Assembly: GCA_004335635.1 (NCBI GenBank)
Contig: QAXH01006701.1
Span: 66,772 to 79,894 of the forward strand
Source of the DNA: Chloromonas sp. AAM2
Taxonomy: Eukaryota > Chlorophyta > Chlorophyceae > Chlamydomonadales > Chlamydomonadaceae
Direction of reading: 5' to 3'
DNA length: 13,123 nt
Positions 7,978 through 13,123 of this stretch are shown piece by piece. The position numbers were made by a program, and so were the translations under genes. The notes under the pieces are model-generated. The model was not told the origin of the DNA, ran no database searches, and was given only the letters and a program-made list of their open reading frames with translations. Every line of letters starts with the position of its first letter. Position 1 is the first letter of the stretch.

Positions 7978-8922
7978 TTAAGAAAAACAGTCAAAAGCAA
8001 GGCCAGCAGCACCCAATAAAGCACTGTCGTTGCCTAAGTCTTCAGCCATAAGTTCAAAGCCTTCTTTAAATGGCTCCATCATATGCTTTTGTATTATTTC
8101 ACGAGCTGGATCAAATAAAAAATCGCCCGCCTTAGAGACCCCTCCACTAACCACAAACTTCCGAATATCCATCATGTGAACATAATTTATGATTGCATAC
8201 CCAAGCCGGTGTCCACTTTTTGCGAGTATTTCTTTGGCAAGTTCATTTCCGGCTTTGGCTTCATTGGTCAGGTCCAGCGGTTCCAGCTTATCAAAATCAT
8301 CTGAAAACTTTTTGTAAAGGGGATTAGTTGAATTTTGAGAAATCATATCAGATGCAAAGCGACTTAAAAACCGTTGCCCCAGATAAGCCTCCACCGTTCC
8401 GCGTGTTACACTATTTGAAAGCGGGCCATGATAATCAATAATAACGTGCCCAAGTTCTCCGGCCATCCCCTGCGTGCCTTTAAACAATTTCTTCTCATAA
8501 ATAATACCTCCTCCAACACCCGTCCCCAGGGTAATCATGATAAAACTTTCGAATTTTCTTCCGGCACCAAAATGCATTGACCCCAGTGCGGCTACATTGG
8601 CATCATTTTCAATTCTACATTGAAGCCCTGTTCGTTCTTGAATTTCCTGAGAGGCATTTACAATATCCCATCCGGGCAAATTTGGGGGATTCATAACCGT
8701 GGTTTGGTCTTTTGAAACCATACCGGGTAATCCCATTCCTATGCCTATGAGATCGTTTTTTTTAATAAGATCGTTAATCGTTTCTCCGATACGATCCAAG
8801 AGCAGCGTTTTTCCTAAATTCGCCTGCGTGGGACGTGTAACCTGTTCAATTATTCCATGTTCTTTGTCTACAACAGCGGCTTTTATATTTGTGCCACCAA
8901 GATCTACGCCAATGGCTTTCAT
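7978..8922 (-). CDS. ROK-family sugar kinase (glucokinase-like)
   Basis: This encodes 314 residues. The first ATP-binding loop is VDLGGTNIK (6-14). GIGMGLPG (60-67) and the ENDAN motif (105-109, catalytic base Asp107) follow, then the phosphate loop TLGTGVGGGI (131-140), the ROK signature GELGH (155-159), and adenosine-site glycines in VVSGGVSKAGD (257-267). Length matches ROK glucokinases, and there is no N-terminal helix-turn-helix, so it is a kinase rather than a ROK repressor. Such enzymes phosphorylate glucose, N-acetylmannosamine or related hexoses with ATP; the sugar is not settled here. Unusually, the zinc motif CxCGxxGCxE is replaced by SNSVTRGTVE (169-178), with His159 and Glu178 kept. 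The gene lies between the division gene upstream and lptD downstream on the same strand. Confidence 0.9.
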   Translation of the reverse strand: MKAIGVDLGGTNIKAAVVDKEHGIIEQVTRPTQANLGKTLLLDRIGETINDLIKKNDLIGIGMGLPGMVSKDQTTVMNPPNLPGWDIVNASQEIQERTGLQCRIENDANVAALGSMHFGAGRKFESFIMITLGTGVGGGIIYEKKLFKGTQGMAGELGHVIIDYHGPLSNSVTRGTVEAYLGQRFLSRFASDMISQNSTNPLYKKFSDDFDKLEPLDLTNEAKAGNELAKEILAKSGHRLGYAIINYVHMMDIRKFVVSGGVSKAGDFLFDPAREIIQKHMMEPFKEGFELMAEDLGNDSALLGAAGLAFDCFS

Positions 8923-8999
8923 TTAATCTGATTTTTTTGACTGAGATATTTTCTTCTGAGGCTGAAGATAACAGGCTGGAAGACTTGAACCAAAAGAAC

Positions 9000-9305
9000 C
9001 TATTGTTCTCTTTTTATTTTGTATACCGTTTCTCCTGGTTTTCTCATGCCATATTCTTCCCGGGCAATCTTTTCAAGCAAAGCGGGATCGTTTTCCAGGT
9101 CCTGAATCTTAATTTCCAATTCTTCAGACAGCTTCTGGAGCTCAATTGTACGTTCTTGTAAGTCTTTTTTTTGCTGATATAAATCCCACCTGGTTTTTAA
9201 ACTATAGGTATCTATAAAAACAAACCAGACAAAAATAAAAGAGGCAAGCAGTACGATCAGGAAAGATTTGTTCCACCGTAATGGGTTCAAAAATTGTAGC
9301 TTCAT
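9000..9305 (-). CDS. FtsB/DivIC-type septum formation initiator
   Basis: This encodes 101 residues, the normal size for this family. A short cytoplasmic N-terminus (MKLQFLNPLRWNK) is followed by a membrane helix (about 14-32), a charged coiled coil rich in Leu, Glu and Gln (about 37-71), and the family's C-terminal motif DPALLEKIAREEYGMRKPGE. The E-YGM-KPGE block is the hallmark of FtsB/DivIC proteins, which bind FtsL and FtsQ/DivIB in the periplasm and help activate septal peptidoglycan synthesis. The start is preceded by AGGCAAATTAATG; the AGG gives a modest ribosome site 7 bases before the ATG. It is the first gene of a probable - strand unit continuing, after 77 bases, into the ROK kinase and lptD. 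Assignment as FtsB or DivIC orthologue cannot be separated on sequence alone. Confidence 0.88.
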   Translation of the reverse strand: MKLQFLNPLRWNKSFLIVLLASFIFVWFVFIDTYSLKTRWDLYQQKKDLQERTIELQKLSEELEIKIQDLENDPALLEKIAREEYGMRKPGETVYKIKREQ

Positions 9306-9355
9306 TAATTTGCCTGTAGATTTCTCATTGCCCGATAAAATACATTAATTTGCCT
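9303..9355. repeat. Exact 13-bp direct repeat in the divergent intergenic region
   Basis: CATTAATTTGCCT occurs at 9303-9315 and again at 9343-9355, starts 40 bases apart. Read on the - strand each copy is AGGCAAATTAATG, and the first contains the start codon and AGG ribosome site of the FtsB/DivIC-type gene. The second therefore repeats that start region upstream, out of frame with the gene, and opens a six-codon ORF (MYFIGQ) with a TGA at 9325-9327. The repeat lies in the 77-base gap between the division gene and the divergent secreted-nuclease gene, so it could equally be a pair of protein-binding sites or the trace of a small duplication. Confidence 0.7.
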
Positions 9356-9382
9356 TTTAAGTACAATTTTGTATTTCCTGTT

Positions 9383-11323
9383 ATGAAATTACCCCTTTTT
9401 ACTTATTTCCCGGTAATTGTTGTTTTTGCTGCTATACTGTACCCATCACAACCTGCTTATAGCCAAAATAATGAATGGATTAAGGTATATTTTAATATGC
9501 CGGCTGATCATAATGTGGCCTTTCCCAATAATGAAAGCCGCGACGACGCAGATTTAATAGGCACTCTTGAGCAGCTAATTGACTCAGCTACCACAAGCAT
9601 AGATCTCTGTATTTATGACCTCGAGCACCCCAGAATTGCCCATGCTTTGGCAAGAGCTAAAGATCGCGGAGTTCAGGTCCGTGTTGTTACCGATGACCAC
9701 AACCGAAACGATGCGGGAGAAATTGACCTGAAAATATGGACCATTCTGGCAAAAGCTGGAATTACCTCAATTGATGATGACGGAGACCTTTATACCCCTG
9801 AAGGAAATATCATTGATAATGATTTGGTAAACAACAGCTCCGATATGCATAATAAATTTGCCGTCATTGATTTTAAAAGTCCCACTCCGGAAGACGATCT
9901 CGTTTGGACAGGATCCACCAATATGACCTATACCGGCGCTTACAATACCAACCACACCATTGTTATTAAAGATACAGATATTGCGAGGGTATACACTGAA
10001 GAGTTTGAACAAATGTGGGGAGATGATGACGCAACTCCAATGCATTTCCGCTCTGTTTTCCATAAAGACAAGATCAATGTCAGCCAAAATATTTTTGATG
10101 TCGGAGGAACCAGGGTCGAAATCTATTTTGCACCAGTTAACCGTGACCGGACGAAACCCAGCGTGAGCCAACGAATAGTAGACCTAATCAAATCCGAAGC
10201 GCAGCACGACATCAATTTTCAGGCCTTTGCCATTACTCCGGATATTCCCATCAGTCAGCAGATGTGGAATCAAACAAGCGACGGTAACATCCTGCTTAGA
10301 GGCCTTATTGACCGAGCTTTTTACAGTCGTTATGAGAAAGCCGGCGAAATCTGGGGAAGCAACGAAGCAACAATGGGAAATCGGCAAATTCTGCCCGCCA
10401 ATGAACTTCGAAAACTTCATCATAAAGTTATATTACTTGATACCCAGCATCCCGATTCTTCTGATATAGGCGTAACTGTAGCTGGTTCCTACAATTTCTC
10501 GATGAACGCCGAGATGAACAACGATGAAAACACATTAATTATTTATTCAGATGAAATTACAAACCAATTTTTTCAGGATTTTATGGGCGCCCTAAACCGG
10601 GCAAACGAGGAATCTTATCCGCCCGCACCCCCTGTAGATACTGACAAATGGTACGACATCTATTCCATCACAGATGGCAGTCGTTTTGAGATTGAAATCG
10701 CCCCTGGCTTTGGATACGGTGTGCGATTTTTGGGGGTGGATGTTCCTTCTATTTACGCCGGTGGTGATTCCGCGAGGTACTTTTCTGGTCCAACTGCAGA
10801 TTATCTCCAAAATTTACTGGAAGGCCGAAAAGTTCGCTTAAAAGGTTATGATGGCGGCGTTCCCGATGCAAGATATAATGCTTTTCAAGCTTATGTAGAA
10901 ATGGAATATGACAGCGCCTCCGTTAGCCTAAATAAATGGTTATTGGAGAAGGGATATGGCACAACATCCGTTTACTATCGTCAACATCCTGACTCCATCG
11001 CTGCATATAAAGAATATGAAGCATTTGCCCGATTAAATGAAAACGGCCTCTGGAAAAATCCTAACAAAATAGGAACCAAGGTATTACGGGCCAAGGAAGT
11101 TGATACCGGCAACCCGATGAGCGTCGTTTATCCTATAAATATCAACACGGCCGACGCTGCAACACTTCAGCTTCTTCCGGGAATTGGGCCCGCTTACTCT
11201 GCACGAATTATTGCATATCGGGAACAACATGGAAGTTTTCAAAATGTGGAAGAGATCACAAAAGTAAAAGGGATCGGCCCCAATACATTGGAAAAATTAC
11301 GCCCCATCACTACGGTTCAGTAA
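9383..11323 (+). CDS. Secreted PLD-family (two HKD) protein with SNase-like and ComEA-like HhH domains
   Basis: This encodes 646 residues from the ATG at 9383, where a clean signal peptide (about 1-27, ending PAYSQ) begins; an in-frame TTG at 9350 would add 11 residues in front of it. The first phospholipase D half (about 50-212) holds HNKFAVID (His156, Lys158, Asp163) and TGSTN. The second (about 236-405) holds HHKVILLD (His346, Lys348, Asp353) and AGSYN. Both HxKx4D motifs are intact, so phosphodiesterase activity on DNA or phospholipid is plausible. Residues about 425-557 resemble staphylococcal nuclease (VRFLGVDVP, GPTADYLQNLLEG, LNKWLLEKGYG, ENGLW) but lack two catalytic positions. The C-terminus (585-646) is a double helix-hairpin-helix (ININTADAATLQLLPGIGP, KVKGIGPNTLEKL), the DNA-binding unit of ComEA. 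Together these suggest a periplasmic or extracellular DNA-processing enzyme; that role is inference. Confidence 0.85.
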   Translation: MKLPLFTYFPVIVVFAAILYPSQPAYSQNNEWIKVYFNMPADHNVAFPNNESRDDADLIGTLEQLIDSATTSIDLCIYDLEHPRIAHALARAKDRGVQVRVVTDDHNRNDAGEIDLKIWTILAKAGITSIDDDGDLYTPEGNIIDNDLVNNSSDMHNKFAVIDFKSPTPEDDLVWTGSTNMTYTGAYNTNHTIVIKDTDIARVYTEEFEQMWGDDDATPMHFRSVFHKDKINVSQNIFDVGGTRVEIYFAPVNRDRTKPSVSQRIVDLIKSEAQHDINFQAFAITPDIPISQQMWNQTSDGNILLRGLIDRAFYSRYEKAGEIWGSNEATMGNRQILPANELRKLHHKVILLDTQHPDSSDIGVTVAGSYNFSMNAEMNNDENTLIIYSDEITNQFFQDFMGALNRANEESYPPAPPVDTDKWYDIYSITDGSRFEIEIAPGFGYGVRFLGVDVPSIYAGGDSARYFSGPTADYLQNLLEGRKVRLKGYDGGVPDARYNAFQAYVEMEYDSASVSLNKWLLEKGYGTTSVYYRQHPDSIAAYKEYEAFARLNENGLWKNPNKIGTKVLRAKEVDTGNPMSVVYPININTADAATLQLLPGIGPAYSARIIAYREQHGSFQNVEEITKVKGIGPNTLEKLRPITTVQ

Positions 11324-11332
11324 TTGGAAAGT

Positions 11333-12499
11333 CTATCCATTGAATCCAACACTTAGCACAGTGATATCGTCAGACTGATCAGCTTTATTCATAAATTTAA
11401 GAACATCTACGATGACGGTTCGAACCAGTTTATTGGTGTTATCATCTGCATGTTTTCTGAGAAGATCTTCCAGTTTTGGTTCTTCATACATGTCTCCATG
11501 CTCGTTCATTGCCTCCGTAACACCATCTGTGAACAAAAGCATTTTTTCACCCTGCTTCAGTAAAAGTTCCTTTGTCTCAAAGGTGATACCATCAATTTTC
11601 CCCAATAATAAACCTTCTGTGTTGTCTAACTCCTCCACTTCGCCATTTTCTCTGATCACATAGGGCAAATTATGGCCCCCGTTGCAGTATCGAATCTGTC
11701 CGGTTTTCGTATTCAAAACTCCATAAAAAATGGTGACAAAGGTTGTGAGGTCGCTTTCCGGTATCAACATTTCATTCACCGTTTGCAAACACGTTCCGGG
11801 GTCATCAATTTGGGATGCAATTGCCTTAATCATCGTTCTGGAAACTGCCATATATAAGGAAGCGGGAACGCCTTTACCGGAAACATCTCCGATTACAAAA
11901 CCAAGCCGGTTTTCATCCAATAAAAAGAAATCATATAGATCCCCTCCAACTTGTTTGGCTGTATGCATTTCAGCATATACACTGAAATCTTTGCGGTCGG
12001 GGAAAGGTGGAAATTCCTGAGGCAACATTTTTTGCTGAATACGAGATGCGGTCTCAAGATCAGATTGAACGGCCTCCAGCGTCTTTTTTCGTTCAATTCC
12101 TTTGTAAATCAACTGAATTTCTTTAAGTGACTTTTCAATGGTTGTTGTCAGGTCTCCGAAATCAATGGGTTTGGTCACAAAATCAAAAGCGCCACGATTC
12201 ATCGCTGTGCGAATATTCTCCATATCACCATAGGCAGAAACGATCACAGTTTTAAATGTGGGGTTATCCAGTTTTTGTGCCTCGGTCAAAAAAGTGAGCC
12301 CATCCATTTTAGGCATGTTAATATCTGACAAAACAAGGGAGATATCATTTTCGCCTTCTAATTTATCGAGCGCTTCCTCTCCATTTTCAGCAAAATCAAA
12401 AGTGTACACATCTTCTTTTATCTCCTTTCTGAATTTCTGGAGAATCAGCATTTGTAAATCCGGCTCGTCATCTACGACCAATATTTTATGTTGTCTCAT
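11333..12499 (-). CDS. Response regulator with PP2C (RsbU/SpoIIE-type) phosphatase output
   Basis: This encodes 388 residues. The N-terminal receiver (about 4-122) has the acidic pair Asp10/Asp11, phospho-acceptor Asp59 (LSDINMP), switch Ser88 (VSAYGD) and Lys110 (TKPID). A helical linker (125-158, ending RIQQKMLP) leads to a SpoIIE-type Ser/Thr phosphatase (165-388) with metal-binding aspartates in GGDLYD (Asp187), GDVSGKG (Asp205), FTDGVTE (Asp325) and SDDIT (Asp377/378), all apparently present. In this class, phosphorylation of the receiver changes phosphatase activity, which usually dephosphorylates a STAS-domain anti-anti-sigma factor in a partner-switching pathway. No STAS or anti-sigma gene is in this window. 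It is the last gene of a kinase-receiver-phosphatase unit, 32 bases after the receiver gene, and ends 9 bases from the convergent PLD gene. Confidence 0.93.
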   Translation of the reverse strand: MRQHKILVVDDEPDLQMLILQKFRKEIKEDVYTFDFAENGEEALDKLEGENDISLVLSDINMPKMDGLTFLTEAQKLDNPTFKTVIVSAYGDMENIRTAMNRGAFDFVTKPIDFGDLTTTIEKSLKEIQLIYKGIERKKTLEAVQSDLETASRIQQKMLPQEFPPFPDRKDFSVYAEMHTAKQVGGDLYDFFLLDENRLGFVIGDVSGKGVPASLYMAVSRTMIKAIASQIDDPGTCLQTVNEMLIPESDLTTFVTIFYGVLNTKTGQIRYCNGGHNLPYVIRENGEVEELDNTEGLLLGKIDGITFETKELLLKQGEKMLLFTDGVTEAMNEHGDMYEEPKLEDLLRKHADDNTNKLVRTVIVDVLKFMNKADQSDDITVLSVGFNG

Positions 12500-12531
12500 G
12501 GCTTTTATTTAGTCTTCTCAAATTATAATGC

Positions 12532-12921
12532 TTAATTCTCAATCAGTTGCTTCACTTCTTCTTTCAGGGAATCAAAGTCGATTGGTTTTGTAAAAAATGC
12601 TTTGGCTCCGGAATCCATTGCTTTATCATAATTTTCCTGATCTCCATAAGCTGAAATCATACTCACTTTAATTTGAGGGAATTCCGTTTTGACTTTTTCA
12701 AGCAACTCTAATCCTGACATGCCCGGCATGTTGATATCCGAAAAAATATAAACGACCTCCGGCGGTTCATTACTTCTTAATACTTGGATAGCTTCATCAC
12801 CAGAAAAAGCAAATTCCAGCTCCAGCGCACCTTTCCGTACTTCTTTGCGAAATTTTTGGCGAAATAACATTTCCACATCCCGCTCATCGTCAACGACCAA
12901 AAACTTCATTGGCTTACTCAT
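12532..12921 (-). CDS. Stand-alone response-regulator receiver
   Basis: This encodes 129 residues, a single receiver domain without output. Asp11/Asp12, phospho-acceptor Asp62 (FSDINMPGMSG), Ser90 (ISAYGD) and Lys112 (TKPIDF) are all present, so it should accept phosphate. It closely resembles the receiver of the adjacent phosphatase gene: both share QKFRKE, SDINMP, SAYGD, an AM..GA segment and TKPIDF, which points to a local duplication. The start at 12921 is 2 bases after the histidine kinase stop, with AAAAGG 8 bases upstream inside the kinase gene, so translation is likely coupled. A domain of this sort may pass phosphate on, act as a sink, or bind a partner; which applies is not visible. 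Confidence 0.92.
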   Translation of the reverse strand: MSKPMKFLVVDDERDVEMLFRQKFRKEVRKGALELEFAFSGDEAIQVLRSNEPPEVVYIFSDINMPGMSGLELLEKVKTEFPQIKVSMISAYGDQENYDKAMDSGAKAFFTKPIDFDSLKEEVKQLIEN

Positions 12922-12923
12922 AA

Positions 12924-13123
12924 TTATGACCTTTTAATTGTTATTTGAAATGTACTGCCTGCTCCCTTTTCCGATGTTACGGACAGATTCCCTCCATGGG
13001 CATTGATGATATCATTAGTTATTGAAAGCCCAAGTCCCGTACCTTCCGTTCCTTTTTTGGTGGTAAAGAACGGCTGCAAGATCTTATCCTTCATTTCATC
13101 AGGTATGCCCGGTCCGTTATCTG
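12924..13123 (-). CDS. Sensor histidine kinase, C-terminal fragment (partial)
   Basis: The frame comes in from beyond the window edge (first full codon at 13119-13121) and ends with TAA at 12924-12926, leaving 65 residues of the HATPase_c domain. The N/G-box motifs are clear: DNGPGIP at the start, then FFTTKKGTEGTGLGLSI, then NAHGG and a GSTFQITI ending, all typical of the ATP-binding domain of sensor kinases. The sensor, membrane and dimerisation/His regions lie upstream and cannot be described. The 2-base gap to the receiver gene makes this kinase its likely phosphodonor, and possibly also that of the receiver-phosphatase. Confidence 0.93.
   Translation of the reverse strand, partial: DNGPGIPDEMKDKILQPFFTTKKGTEGTGLGLSITNDIINAHGGNLSVTSEKGAGSTFQITIKRS

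Noticed and set aside
8889..9161. Open frame on the + strand across the ROK start and the division gene
   Set aside because: It is antisense to two well-supported genes, has no family features, and its composition looks like a shadow frame.
9350..9382. TTG start giving 11 extra residues on the PLD protein
   Set aside because: The extension would sit in front of a complete signal peptide that starts at the ATG at 9383, and it overlaps the direct repeat.
9767..10171. 134-codon antisense frame inside the PLD gene
   Set aside because: It is fully covered by the confident PLD coding frame and shows no recognisable domain or ribosome site.

Overview
The window looks like chromosomal, housekeeping-type DNA from a Gram-negative bacterium of the Bacteroidota/Balneolota (FCB) group. 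The evidence is an outer-membrane LptD of the Bacteroidota-like form, an MCE/MlaD-type protein ending in a GTLGKMVNDPALY-like segment, a PpiD-like periplasmic folding factor, mostly weak Shine-Dalgarno sequences, and moderately AT-rich DNA. A Balneola- or Gracilimonas-like organism is my best guess, by inference only. I see no tRNA, rRNA, insertion sequence, prophage or CRISPR array.

Layout. The + strand at 1-5283 carries the 3' part of an mlaD-like gene (cut by the window edge), a ppiD-like gene closed by a strong intrinsic terminator (2417-2444), and then a tight set ribD-ribE-SGNH hydrolase. The - strand at 5287-9305 carries, in transcription order, a small FtsB/DivIC-type division protein, a ROK-family sugar kinase and a large lptD. 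At 9383-11323 (+) a divergent gene encodes a secreted protein joining two phospholipase D (HKD) halves, a nuclease-fold (SNase-like) domain and a ComEA-like helix-hairpin-helix. The - strand at 11333-13123 carries a signalling operon, in transcription order: histidine kinase (C-terminal end only), stand-alone receiver, and receiver-PP2C (RsbU/SpoIIE) phosphatase.

How the genes work together. Much of the window serves the cell envelope: lipid transport (MlaD-like), periplasmic folding (PpiD-like), LPS export (LptD) and septum formation (FtsB-like). The rib genes supply two enzymes of riboflavin synthesis. The kinase-receiver-phosphatase cluster looks like the upstream half of a partner-switching pathway.

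No clear-cut new defence or mobile system is visible. The most unusual items are the PLD-SNase-HhH secreted protein, whose SNase part seems to have lost catalytic residues; a ROK kinase whose three zinc cysteines are replaced by Ser, Ser and Thr; a PpiD-like protein without parvulin catalytic residues; and an exact 13-bp direct repeat in front of the division gene that duplicates its start region and creates a six-codon leader ORF.
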